From: Paenibacillus hemerocallicola
Lineage (GTDB): Bacteria > Bacillota > Bacilli > Paenibacillales > NBRC-103111
Reading direction: 5' to 3'
Assembly: GCF_006265175.1 (NCBI RefSeq)
Contig: NZ_VDCQ01000067.1
Coordinates: 1 to 55,343, forward strand
Length of the DNA stretch: 55,343 nucleotides
Shown: positions 16,593 to 25,526 of the stretch, in pieces
How the letters are laid out: each line of letters opens with the position of its first letter
How positions within the stretch are numbered: position 1 is the first letter of the stretch
Translations under genes and position numbers: made by a program
The notes under the pieces: generated by a model
Databases searched by the model: none
What the model saw: only the letters and a program-made list of their open reading frames with translations
Told to the model about the DNA's origin: nothing

Positions 16593-17930
16593 ATGAATGG
16601 GAAAGGCAACCGATCTAAAACCGCAATCGCCGGTTTCGTATCGCTCGCGGTCATATTGACCGCTTGCTCGACGGACAAGGGGAGCGGCCCGCAGGATGGC
16701 AAGACAGGTGCGGATACGCCCGCGCCGAAACCAAGCGAGCCCGTGGAGCTGGTATTCTACGGCAACTCGACACAGCCTGAAGAATACTTCAACACGTACT
16801 ATGGCGATGCGATCCGCAAAAAATTTCCCGATTACAAGATCGCCTATCTCCAACGAACGAAAGGCAACGAAATCGAGAATCTGGTCGCCTCCGGTACGAG
16901 ATTCGACATTTATTACGCAACTGTCGGCAACTTCGAAAGCGCGCTGCAATCGTACGGCCTCCAGCTCGATATGAACGAGCTGATTAAAAAGCACGGCATC
17001 GACACCTCGAAATTCGAGCCTACGCTGCTCGAAGTGATGAAGCTGAATACCGGCGGCTCGATCTTCGGCCTGCCGGTGCAGACTAGCGTGGAAATTTTAT
17101 ATTACAACAAATCCCTTTTCGACAAGTTCGGCGTGTCCTACCCGAAGGACGGCATGACTTGGGACAATGCGGCGGAGCTGTCCGCGAAGCTGACCCGCGA
17201 GGACGGGGGCGTACAATATTACGGCTACACCACGACGATCAATCATATGCTGCGCATGAACCAGTTCTCGCTGCCGCGGGTCGATCCGAAGACGGGCAAA
17301 CCGACGATCAACACGGACGCAAGGTGGAAAACGTATTATGAAACGCTGTACGGCAAAATGATGGCGGGCGAAGCCTACAAAAAGAGGTTCACGGAAAATT
17401 CGACATTAGCGGCGTCGGATGCCTTTATCAAGACGAAGGAAGCCGCGATGTACGCTTTCCCGAGCCAGCTGTACTTGACGAATCCGGAAGAGATGAAAGC
17501 GATGGAATGGGATATTGTCTCTTTGCCCGTTTTTAAAGAACTGCCGGGAGTCGGCTCCCAATCGTATCCGATGTTTTTCGGGGTGACCAAGCTGTCCAAG
17601 CAGCCCGATGCGGCTGCCGAAGTTTTGAAATATATGGTTTCCGAGGAATTTCAGCTCGGCCTGGCGCGCAAGGGATGGATGTCCTCTTTGACAAGCGAAG
17701 CGGTCCGCAAAGCATACGCCCAAGACACGCCGTTCAAGGACAAAAACTACAAGGCGCTCTTCGTCAAGCCCGCGCCTATCGCTTACGCGCCGGAGTACGA
17801 TCCGAGCCTGATCAGCAATTACATCAAGCCCGCGCTGGATATGCTGCAAGGAAAAGTCGACCTGAACACGTCGTTGCGGATGGCCGAAGAGGAAGCCACG
17901 AAAACGATCAACAGCGCGAAAGCGAAATAA
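16593..17930 (+). CDS. Extracellular solute-binding lipoprotein, family 1
   Basis: A 445-residue ABC-type sugar-binding protein. The leader ends in the lipobox ILTAC (Cys25), so it is anchored outside the membrane. The SBP family 1 pattern is clear, including the FDKFGVSYPKDGMTW segment shared with two other proteins of this window (42545 and 49441). AGGAGGG precedes the ATG. No permease or ATPase gene is nearby; the DUF4838 gene follows after 41 bases, making a two-gene unit. It is regulated perhaps by the cre-like site and by the AraC protein encoded at 21667. Confidence 0.92.
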   Translation: MNGKGNRSKTAIAGFVSLAVILTACSTDKGSGPQDGKTGADTPAPKPSEPVELVFYGNSTQPEEYFNTYYGDAIRKKFPDYKIAYLQRTKGNEIENLVASGTRFDIYYATVGNFESALQSYGLQLDMNELIKKHGIDTSKFEPTLLEVMKLNTGGSIFGLPVQTSVEILYYNKSLFDKFGVSYPKDGMTWDNAAELSAKLTREDGGVQYYGYTTTINHMLRMNQFSLPRVDPKTGKPTINTDARWKTYYETLYGKMMAGEAYKKRFTENSTLAASDAFIKTKEAAMYAFPSQLYLTNPEEMKAMEWDIVSLPVFKELPGVGSQSYPMFFGVTKLSKQPDAAAEVLKYMVSEEFQLGLARKGWMSSLTSEAVRKAYAQDTPFKDKNYKALFVKPAPIAYAPEYDPSLISNYIKPALDMLQGKVDLNTSLRMAEEEATKTINSAKAK

Positions 17931-17971
17931 GCGGCTCCAAACTGCCAAAACGCTAAGAGAGGAGCTTGAAT

Positions 17972-20900
17972 GTGAAAATCGGAGTAACTCTGAAAGGAAT
18001 GTCCCGATGGATCATACTCATTTTGGCTACGTCCCTGCTTTGTCCCGCGCTGGGCAATGCCGCTTCCGAAAGCAATCGATTCCTATCCGGTGAAGACGCG
18101 CCTTCGATCGACCTGGTGTCGAACGGCCAGGCGCATGCAGTAGTCGTTACTTCGGTCTACGCGGACGCAAGAATAATTGCCGCTGCGCAGACTTTGGCCG
18201 AGTATGTTGAGCAAGCGACCGGGCAGCTGCTGCCCGTCATGACCGCGGCCGCCTATGAAGCCGATCCGAGTCTCGCCGGCAAAGCTCGGATTTACGTCGG
18301 GACAACCGGAGCAGGCGGCGATCCGGGCGCCTTGAACAAAATGTCCGTGCTGGACGATGACGGATTCGGCATTTTCCCATACGGCAGCACAATTACGATT
18401 ATCGGCCCGACATCATGGGGAACGGAGTTTGGCGTCTATGAATTTCTCGAGCGCTATGTCGGGGTTCGCTGGCTGATGCCGGGAGAGAATGGAACCGATA
18501 TTCCGCAATCGACCCTTTTGTCGGTGCCACTCGGGGATATCGTGCAGCAGCCGAAATTCCAAAGCCGCGTATTCAGCCCGATCAATGAATACGGCAAAAG
18601 CAGCTATTCCGTACAGATCAAGTGGGCGGAATACAATCGCATGCATTATCGCGATCAGTTCCACCACAACCTGTATAAAATGTTTCCGCCCTCCGTATAT
18701 GGAATCTCGCATCCGGAGTATTATCCGACCGTGCCGAAGGACGATTCGGTAGGAGCCGGCTGGCAGCCATGCCTGACCAACGCAACCGCCGCGGAAGCCA
18801 TCGCGATCATTACGGCTTACTTTAACAACAATCCGGATGCGACCGCCTACTCGCTTGGGGTTAACGATTCCGGAGGGTACTGCGAGGAAAATCCGAAGGA
18901 GCTTTACTACCAGTGGGTGAATCAGATCGTCGAAGGGGTGCTTCAGGTACATCCGGGCAAACAATTCGGTCTGCTTGCTTACCAGGAGGTGAAGCAGCCC
19001 CCTACCTTCGCGCTCAACCCGAATATTATCGTGTACATTACCCGCGACCGCTGGAACTGGATCGACCCCGCTCGAAAGGCTGCGGACCTCCAGCTTCATG
19101 CCGCTTGGAAAGCGGTGGCTTCCCGCGTAGGCTGGTACGACTACTTGAACGGCAACCCTTACTTGCTGCCGAGAATCTACGCGCATCAAATGGCCGAAAA
19201 TTATAAGCTCGCCGAACAGGCCGACGTGATCGGACAGTATGCGGAGCTGTATCCGAACTGGGGAGAGGGCCCAAAGGCATGGATATCGAGCAAGCTTCAA
19301 TGGAATCCGGAGCTGGACGTCGACGAGCTGCTGGACGAGTGGTACGAGCGTGCGGTCGGTTCGGCAGCCGCTCCCTATTTGAAAGCGTTTTACGATCATT
19401 GGGAAAACTTCTGGACGGTGCGCATCAAGCAATCCCCATTCTTCCAGTCGCCCTCCTCGCTTCGTCCGGATTACCTGGAGCTGGTCACGACAGAGGAAAT
19501 CGAGGACAGCCGCCAATGGTTGGAGGCCGCCTTCTCCATGGCGCAGACGGACAAACAGCGGGCCCGCGCAGCCATTATTTTGAAAGCCTTCGAATATTTC
19601 GAAGCATCCGCATGGAGCTATCCGCAGCAAACGGACCCGCCCGCCGACCAAATCGAGGCGCTGGCGCTTCTGGAACACGCTTCCGGCACGTTCACGGAAC
19701 GGCTTCTGATGGGAGAAAAGAGGCTTGCCCTGCTGGATGAGTTCAAGGACGATCCCGTTCTGATCCATATGTCGAGTGCCAACTCGAAAAGCACGCTAGT
19801 CTGGTCCGGCTACAATCTGGACGAATTTTGGCATCTGGCCGATTACATGAGGCAGTACGAGCCGTCAGGCGGGCCGGTGACGAGCAAAACGCTCGATCTG
19901 TCCGCGGGATTCGATCCCTCCTCCCGCGAATATGCGAAGCTGCTGCTCGCTGCGCTGGCGGCGCCCAATCTGATCGAGAATCCGTCGTTCGAGAACGGCA
20001 CGGATCAAGCTCCGCCCTGGACCGTGTACAAGACGACCGACACCAGAAGCTTCCATCGGGTAGAGGGAACGGCACGTACCGGAAACGCAAGTCTGCTGAT
20101 CGATGGCAGCGGCTGGGGCGGCCCCGGACAGATGGTCCCGGGCTCCGGCGGATTCGCCAATATGCAAGTGCGATACAAGACGGTGTCCGAGGTCGTTTAC
20201 GCCAGGGACGTGATCCAGATCGGCGTCAATTTGCTCGATGAGAATGGGGATATTATCAAGAACAGTTCCGTCCGTTCCGACATATTCCCCCTATCCGCAG
20301 GGTCCGGAACGTGGGCAACCGCTTATTTGAACGGAGAAATTCCGGATAAAATCGGCAGTGTCCCGGTCAAGAAGCTGCTGCCGATCATTCTGGTGGAGAG
20401 CGATCATCCGGTGCAGGTTTATGTGGACGACGTGGTGCTGTATAGCTTCCCCGCGACAAACGGCGCCGGAATCGTGACGGGCTCCGTATATGGGGCAGGC
20501 GCGGTTCCTTTGGCAAGCGCAACGGTATCCATTACAGGGTCCGGCAATAGCGCGGTCACCGACATGCAAGGGCATTATGCCATCGCAGATGTCCCGCCCG
20601 GAGATCATACCGTAACGGTAACGCATGCCAGCTATGGCCCGGTCGTGTCGCCGTCCTTCCAGTTGACGAAGTGGGGAACGGCGTCCGTCGATGTGTTCAT
20701 GAGCGACGAAATCGCTCCCGCTCTCTCCGTCTCTGCGGCAGATCCGGTGCCGATCGGAACGAAAATCGGGGCGACCAGCTCCGAAAACGGCTGGATCTAT
20801 CTGGTGCCAAGCGGTACGGCACCGACGTTGGCAGCAATCGAAGCGGCTGCCGCCGTTACGGTCGGAAGCGCGGTCTACGGCACGAAAACATCCGTAAAAG

Positions 20901-21523
20901 CCAATACAACGGGCGCTTTGAATACAGCTTCGTTCGCGGCCGGAACGTATACGGCGTATGCGGTCGACCCGGCAGGCAACGTGTCGGCAGGCTCGCCCGA
21001 TCTCGTCCTTCATGGTCCGCCGCTCGGGGCATCGCTCACGGTCAATCCTTCCTTCGAGCATGGAACGGATTCGGCAGACTCGTGGATCTTGTCCCCGAAT
21101 ACTACGCAGACGAGGAACTACCGGCGGATAGAAGAGATTGCTTATTCGGGAACGGCCAGCGTTCATGTCACCGGAACCGGATACGGCGGACCCGCGCAAA
21201 CGTTGGACGTTTCGCCGGGGCCGGCTACGGTCAGGCTGCGGTATAATGCCATACCGGGGGTAAGCGGGAATGCCAATATCGGCATCGGCTTATATTTGCT
21301 GGACTCGACAGGAAAAAATGTGAACGGCACCGCCATCAAACCAGCCCAAAATCTGCTTGCCCTATCGGCGGGCGCATGGGGCGAAGGAACTTGGGACGTG
21401 GACATACCGGAGAAATTCCCGGGAACCAACGTCCTGGTGAAAAAGGCCAGACTAGCCGTACTCGTATACAGTCTGAACTCGGTTGAGGTTTATGTTGACG
21501 ACGTCGAATTCGTCAATCGGTAA
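17972..21523 (+). CDS. Secreted DUF4838 protein with C-terminal carbohydrate-binding-like modules (cassette A)
   Basis: About 1183 residues with a signal peptide (hydrophobic segment about 11-29, cut near GNA-A). An N-terminal alpha/beta domain like the non-catalytic domain of GH67/GH20 enzymes (about 45-175) is followed by DUF4838 (about 220-520, with AYSLGVNDSGGYCE and EGPKAWISSKLQWNPE). Two jelly-roll, CBM-like modules (about 665-830 and 1025-1180) flank a carboxypeptidase-regulatory/Cna-B-like domain (about 835-910). A glycan-degrading role is likely but unproven. The start is a GTG seven bases behind GGAG; a TTG six bases earlier is too close to it. A paralogue is encoded at 39677-42514. 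Confidence 0.85.
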   Translation: MKIGVTLKGMSRWIILILATSLLCPALGNAASESNRFLSGEDAPSIDLVSNGQAHAVVVTSVYADARIIAAAQTLAEYVEQATGQLLPVMTAAAYEADPSLAGKARIYVGTTGAGGDPGALNKMSVLDDDGFGIFPYGSTITIIGPTSWGTEFGVYEFLERYVGVRWLMPGENGTDIPQSTLLSVPLGDIVQQPKFQSRVFSPINEYGKSSYSVQIKWAEYNRMHYRDQFHHNLYKMFPPSVYGISHPEYYPTVPKDDSVGAGWQPCLTNATAAEAIAIITAYFNNNPDATAYSLGVNDSGGYCEENPKELYYQWVNQIVEGVLQVHPGKQFGLLAYQEVKQPPTFALNPNIIVYITRDRWNWIDPARKAADLQLHAAWKAVASRVGWYDYLNGNPYLLPRIYAHQMAENYKLAEQADVIGQYAELYPNWGEGPKAWISSKLQWNPELDVDELLDEWYERAVGSAAAPYLKAFYDHWENFWTVRIKQSPFFQSPSSLRPDYLELVTTEEIEDSRQWLEAAFSMAQTDKQRARAAIILKAFEYFEASAWSYPQQTDPPADQIEALALLEHASGTFTERLLMGEKRLALLDEFKDDPVLIHMSSANSKSTLVWSGYNLDEFWHLADYMRQYEPSGGPVTSKTLDLSAGFDPSSREYAKLLLAALAAPNLIENPSFENGTDQAPPWTVYKTTDTRSFHRVEGTARTGNASLLIDGSGWGGPGQMVPGSGGFANMQVRYKTVSEVVYARDVIQIGVNLLDENGDIIKNSSVRSDIFPLSAGSGTWATAYLNGEIPDKIGSVPVKKLLPIILVESDHPVQVYVDDVVLYSFPATNGAGIVTGSVYGAGAVPLASATVSITGSGNSAVTDMQGHYAIADVPPGDHTVTVTHASYGPVVSPSFQLTKWGTASVDVFMSDEIAPALSVSAADPVPIGTKIGATSSENGWIYLVPSGTAPTLAAIEAAAAVTVGSAVYGTKTSVKANTTGALNTASFAAGTYTAYAVDPAGNVSAGSPDLVLHGPPLGASLTVNPSFEHGTDSADSWILSPNTTQTRNYRRIEEIAYSGTASVHVTGTGYGGPAQTLDVSPGPATVRLRYNAIPGVSGNANIGIGLYLLDSTGKNVNGTAIKPAQNLLALSAGAWGEGTWDVDIPEKFPGTNVLVKKARLAVLVYSLNSVEVYVDDVEFVNR

Positions 21524-21534
21524 TTTGGTTATCG

Positions 21535-21560
21535 GGGGGCTGCATGCCCCCTTCTTTTTT
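21535..21560 (+). terminator. Terminator after the DUF4838 gene
   Basis: GGGGGC (21535-21540), loop TGCAT, GCCCCC (21546-21551), then TTCTTTTTT. A classic intrinsic terminator ending the solute-binding protein-DUF4838 transcript. Confidence 0.9.
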
Positions 21561-21611
21561 ACTGTCGAAACGACTGCTTGAAGAGGGCTACCTTCTCGAC
21601 CTCGTACTGAC

Positions 21612-21617
21612 TATAAT
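21612..21617 (+). promoter_or_regulatory. Possible -10 box of the AraC gene
   Basis: A perfect TATAAT lies 50 bases before the chosen start of the AraC-type gene, downstream of the preceding terminator. No convincing -35 is seen at 16-18 bp, which would suit an activator-dependent promoter. Confidence 0.35.
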
Positions 21618-21666
21618 GAAAGGAAGAAGAAATCATCTCGAACGGCGGGGAAGGCGGTCGCGCAGC

Positions 21667-22500
21667 ATGAACTACGATTTTATGGACAATTTCGTGCCGC
21701 AGCTCACGAACGCGTCGGATCGCCCGGAGCGGTTTTGGGTCCATTTTCAATATACGATTGTCCGCGAGGAGACGCTCGGACATACGCTCGGTCTGGTGCG
21801 AAGCGGAGAAGGTTTTTTGGAATTGAACGGAAAACGCCACAAGCTGCGAAGCGGAGTGTTGTTTTATGTTCCAAAAGGAAGCTATATGAAAATGACCACA
21901 CAGCCGACAAACACGCTCGAGTTTTATTCCAGCCAGTTCCAGTATAATCACATGCATTGGGAAAGCGCCTCCGATAGCTGGATCGTAGCGGAAAAAGGCC
22001 CGATCCCGCTGCAGACGACGATGTTTTTCACGGAAAACGGGGCTCTTCTGGACGCTTACCGCCGTCTGCTGCATCTATGGAAAGGCAAAGATGCCGGTTA
22101 CTTGTGGCATTGCAAGCTCGAGCTGCTGCAGCTGCTGAATTTGGTCATCCGCATGACTCGCGAATCGTCCAAACATATTCAGCAGAATGCGGTTCTGGTC
22201 GAATCGGCCATCGCCTTTATCCGCGACCATCTGCGGGACGATTTGAACCGCGCAACGCTAGCCCGACATCTGTCCGTCTCGCCCGGCCACTTTGCCGGCA
22301 TGTTCAAGCGCCATACCGGATATTCCTTAAGCGAATACGTACATCGGCTGAGAATGGATCAGGCGAGATTTTTGCTGCGCAGCACCCATATCCCGATCCA
22401 CCAAATCGCCGCCGAGATCGGCTATGACGATTCGTTCTATTTCAGCCGTCGGTTCAGCAAAGAAAACGGCATGTCCCCGCGCGACTATCGCAAAACGTAG
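21667..22500 (+). CDS. AraC-family regulator (cassette A)
   Basis: A 277-residue regulator: an N-terminal cupin-like sensing domain (about 10-150) and a C-terminal double-HTH AraC domain (about 180-277, ending IHQIAAEIGYDDSFYFSRRF and MSPRDYRKT). The start at 21667 fits the usual family length and has a GGGGAAGG purine tract upstream; earlier in-frame codons run into the terminator. Its place behind the solute-binding protein/DUF4838 pair suggests it controls that pair in response to a sugar (inference). Confidence 0.88.
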   Translation: MNYDFMDNFVPQLTNASDRPERFWVHFQYTIVREETLGHTLGLVRSGEGFLELNGKRHKLRSGVLFYVPKGSYMKMTTQPTNTLEFYSSQFQYNHMHWESASDSWIVAEKGPIPLQTTMFFTENGALLDAYRRLLHLWKGKDAGYLWHCKLELLQLLNLVIRMTRESSKHIQQNAVLVESAIAFIRDHLRDDLNRATLARHLSVSPGHFAGMFKRHTGYSLSEYVHRLRMDQARFLLRSTHIPIHQIAAEIGYDDSFYFSRRFSKENGMSPRDYRKT

Positions 22501-22552
22501 CGATACCGCATAACGCGATTTGTTCCTTCTCCGCAGTCGTTCCCGAATCTCC

Positions 22553-22574
22553 AGACCGACGGTTCGGTCGGTCT
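22553..22574. terminator. Hairpin between the AraC gene and bioC
   Basis: AGACCGAC (22553-22560) pairs exactly with GTCGGTCT (22567-22574) around a six-base loop. It overlaps the bioC stop and has no T run on either side, so it may be a weak bidirectional terminator only. Confidence 0.4.
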
Positions 22575-23496
22575 ACAGTACCGCCACTCCATTAGTCCGG
22601 ACGAACGTCCCGTACCCGATCTCGTAATCGGCCTCTATTCCCCCGCCGCCGGGGGCCGCGAACATTTCCGCATAGATGCGTTCCATCGTCTCCAGCAGCT
22701 TTCTGCCGCCCATGCCGCGTCGGCCGCCTGCGACCGCATTGCCCGCTCCGATCCGCTTGACCCGGTGCAGAAAGGAGCGCACGTCCGGACTCACCTCCGT
22801 GACGACATTCCCGCTCCATTGAAACGTCCCGGGCTCGCCGGAGAAGCAGTCCCTCCACTCGTCTCCACCTGCGAAAGCCTGTCCATGCGGCGCATGGGCA
22901 AGCCCCAACAGCCGCTCCGCTTCCGCGAACGAGGCGTGCAGCTGGCGAAACGTTCCCGGTCCGAATGTCGAGAAGGCCAGTGCCCCCTTTGCCGGATGAA
23001 GCAAGCCGAGACAAGCCTTTACGGTCTCGCGCGGAGTCGCGAACCATTGGAATGCCGCGTTGGACACGATCAGATCGAACCGCCGCCCCTGTTGTCCGCC
23101 TTCCGCTTCTTCGGCCCCGGCAAGGATACGGTCGCCTTCAAGCAAAATCCTTTCGGCGTCGCCCGCAACGAACAATATCCGCTCATCGCCCGTCGCATCA
23201 AGCCGCGTCCGACCCAGATTTTGCTTGGCGACCGCAATCATCCGGGCGGATAAATCGATGCATACGAACCTCGCTTCGGGGAAAGCCGCCGCCAGCATCG
23301 AGGTCAGCCGGCCGGTTCCGCAGCCGATTTCGAGTATTCGTCGCACCGGCCGCCGCCCGCCGGTTCCTGTCCGCATCGCCTCGACCGCGCATGCCGTCAG
23401 CCGGGATGCCATCTCCATCTGCACGGAGGCGTACTGCTCGTACTCGTGGGCATGCTTGTCGAAATGTAGCCGTACGAGCGATTTATCGATAGTCAT
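22573..23496 (-). CDS. bioC: Malonyl-ACP O-methyltransferase
   Basis: A 307-residue SAM-dependent methyltransferase that methylates the free carboxyl of malonyl-ACP to start pimelate synthesis. The SAM motif ILEIGCGTGRLT is at residues 54-65, and IDLSARMI and LIVSNAAFQWF match BioC motifs. It overlaps bioH by 14 bases and is the last gene of the operon. It is somewhat longer than E. coli BioC because of Gly-rich insertions around residues 120-135 and 250-260. Confidence 0.92.
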   Translation of the reverse strand: MTIDKSLVRLHFDKHAHEYEQYASVQMEMASRLTACAVEAMRTGTGGRRPVRRILEIGCGTGRLTSMLAAAFPEARFVCIDLSARMIAVAKQNLGRTRLDATGDERILFVAGDAERILLEGDRILAGAEEAEGGQQGRRFDLIVSNAAFQWFATPRETVKACLGLLHPAKGALAFSTFGPGTFRQLHASFAEAERLLGLAHAPHGQAFAGGDEWRDCFSGEPGTFQWSGNVVTEVSPDVRSFLHRVKRIGAGNAVAGGRRGMGGRKLLETMERIYAEMFAAPGGGGIEADYEIGYGTFVRTNGVAVL

Positions 23497-24292
23497 GAAC
23501 GATTCTCCTCACTGCTTCGGCAAAAAGGTCCGGCTCCGTCATAAACGGGACGTGTCCCGCGCCTCGGAACACAATCAATGCCCGGCCGGGAATATCCGCC
23601 ACCGCTCCAAACGGGCAGATCGGATCTTCCGTTCCATGCAGCCAGACGACGTCCGGCCGATGCTCGTCAGACAATGCGGCACTCCCGTTCTCCGAACGGC
23701 CGGACGCAAATCGACTCCACCGTCCGGTCAAATCCGTTTCCAGCAAATATTGCAAGCCGGCGTCCAAGCCTTGACGGGAAAAATCGGTATTCATGCGAAG
23801 CCGCTCCATCCACCGCGGATATTCCGACCTGTACTCGCGCTCCGCCGCCGAAAACATCGACTCGGCAAAGCGGAGAAGCGTCTCCTCGGGCCGCGTCTCC
23901 ATCTGGGTCTTCATGCGCCGCACGATGCGCTCCGGCCACGATTTCGCCCTGTCCGGGCCTGCGAAGCGAAGCGTCGCGCCGATCAAGATGACCCGAACGA
24001 TCGGATGCGGGAGGTGCTCCGCGCCACCCGCATCTCCCGGCGCTGAACGCTCCCACTGCTCCAACGCCGCTTCGAGAGCCAGCATACCGCCCAGCGACCA
24101 GCCGATCAAATGGACCGGCGCCGTCTCTTCACGGATCATCCGGCGGAGCCGCTCCCGCATCTGCTCGACGGAGTCGCAATCCGCATAGCTGAACATCCGG
24201 TGCCTCGCAGCGGGCAGCAGGTCCCGAGGATCGTCCCAAACTCCCGGAGACATGCCCCAGCCGTGTATCCATATGCAGCAGGAACCATTCAT
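23483..24292 (-). CDS. bioH: Alpha/beta hydrolase, probable pimeloyl-ACP methyl ester esterase
   Basis: A 269-residue alpha/beta hydrolase. Oxyanion motif HGWG (10-13), nucleophile Ser66 in GWSLGG, an Asp in HGTEDPICP and His in GAGHVPF form the expected triad. Encoded between bioF and bioC and overlapping both, it fits the BioH role of freeing pimeloyl-ACP from its methyl ester. The start is the ATG of an ATGA overlap with the bioF stop. Sequence is only loosely like E. coli BioH, so another esterase of the BioG/BioV type is possible. Confidence 0.8.
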   Translation of the reverse strand: MNGSCCIWIHGWGMSPGVWDDPRDLLPAARHRMFSYADCDSVEQMRERLRRMIREETAPVHLIGWSLGGMLALEAALEQWERSAPGDAGGAEHLPHPIVRVILIGATLRFAGPDRAKSWPERIVRRMKTQMETRPEETLLRFAESMFSAAEREYRSEYPRWMERLRMNTDFSRQGLDAGLQYLLETDLTGRWSRFASGRSENGSAALSDEHRPDVVWLHGTEDPICPFGAVADIPGRALIVFRGAGHVPFMTEPDLFAEAVRRIVHDYR

Positions 24293-25506
24293 CCTGGCAC
24301 AACCCCCAATTCCCTGCCGACGGTAACGATCCGCTCCAGAGCCATTTGCAAATCTTCCTCCCGGTGCGTCGCCATCGGCGTGAAACGGATTCGGGCCGTC
24401 CCTTCCGGTACGGTAGGCGGCCGGATCGGGACGGCGGCCACCCCTTCCTCCTGCAGCCGCCTGCCGAACGCGACCGCCCGTTCGTTGCTGCCGACGATAA
24501 CCGGGACGATGTGGCACTCGCTGTCCCCCGTATCGAAGCCGGCCCCCCGTAGCTGCATCCGAAGCCACTCGGCTTGGCTCAGCAGGCGTTCCCTACGCCA
24601 GCCGTCTCTCCTGACCGCCTTCCACTGGTCGCGAATGGCATGAACGACCATAGGGGGAAGCGCGGTCGAGAAAATAAGGCTTCGTGCCTTGTTGACCAAG
24701 TAATCGATCACGACGGCATCACCCGCGGCGTAAGCGCCATAGCAGCCGTATGCCTTGCCGAATGTCCCCATCTGCACGTCGATCCGCCCGGTCAGTCCGA
24801 GAGCGTGCGCCAGTCCCTCTCCTTCCCGGCCGTATACGCCGCCGCTGTGGGCTTCGTCCACCATGAGCATCGCGCCGTACCGTTCCTTCAGCTCCGCCAG
24901 CTCGGCCAGCGGGGCAATGCTTCCATCCATGCTGAACACGGAATCCGTGACGATCAGCTTCTTCTTGGACGGGTCCGCCCTGCGGAGCAGCGACTCGAGA
25001 TGGTCCATGTCGCGATTCCGGTAACGGACCGTCTCCGCGCGGCTTAACACCGCACCGTCCACGATGCTGGCGTGATTCAGCTTATCGCTGAACACGATGT
25101 CGTTGCGACCGACCAGCGCTCCGATGATGCCGACATTGGCCATATACCCGCTGCCGAAGACAAGACTGGCCTCCGTCCCTTTGTAGGCGGCGAAGTCGCG
25201 CTCGAACCGGCCGATGGCCGGATCGCCTCCCACTATAAGCCGGGAGGCGGTCGCCCCCGTCCGGATCGCCGCATCGGCATCCGTCCCGAACCCCGCGACC
25301 GCTTCGCCCGCATTCTCCGTCCAGCGCGCCAATGCCGCTTCATCCAGACGATGGCCGAGTCCCAAATAATGATTGGACGCGAGGTTGAGCATCCGCTTGC
25401 CGTCCCGCCAAATCCAGCCGTCTTCGCACGAGGAAGCCGACTCGGCCAATGTCCGGTACTGCCCCTCCGCCTTCAACCGGTCCAGTTCGATCCTCATCCA
25501 TTGCAT
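24289..25506 (-). CDS. bioF: 8-amino-7-oxononanoate synthase
   Basis: A 405-residue PLP-dependent alpha-oxoamine synthase that joins pimeloyl-ACP (or CoA) and alanine. Lys251 in TFGKAYG forms the PLP aldimine. DEAHSGG (from 217) supplies the PLP-ring Asp and the His in LNHASIVDG is also kept. The ATG at 25506 gives a family-like N-terminus; the long open frame upstream of it overlaps bioB and is not real. bioB ends 20 bases before this start, and the gene overlaps bioH by ATGA. Confidence 0.95.
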   Translation of the reverse strand: MQWMRIELDRLKAEGQYRTLAESASSCEDGWIWRDGKRMLNLASNHYLGLGHRLDEAALARWTENAGEAVAGFGTDADAAIRTGATASRLIVGGDPAIGRFERDFAAYKGTEASLVFGSGYMANVGIIGALVGRNDIVFSDKLNHASIVDGAVLSRAETVRYRNRDMDHLESLLRRADPSKKKLIVTDSVFSMDGSIAPLAELAELKERYGAMLMVDEAHSGGVYGREGEGLAHALGLTGRIDVQMGTFGKAYGCYGAYAAGDAVVIDYLVNKARSLIFSTALPPMVVHAIRDQWKAVRRDGWRRERLLSQAEWLRMQLRGAGFDTGDSECHIVPVIVGSNERAVAFGRRLQEEGVAAVPIRPPTVPEGTARIRFTPMATHREEDLQMALERIVTVGRELGVVPG

Positions 25507-25526
25507 CGGATGATCCCCGTCCGGCC

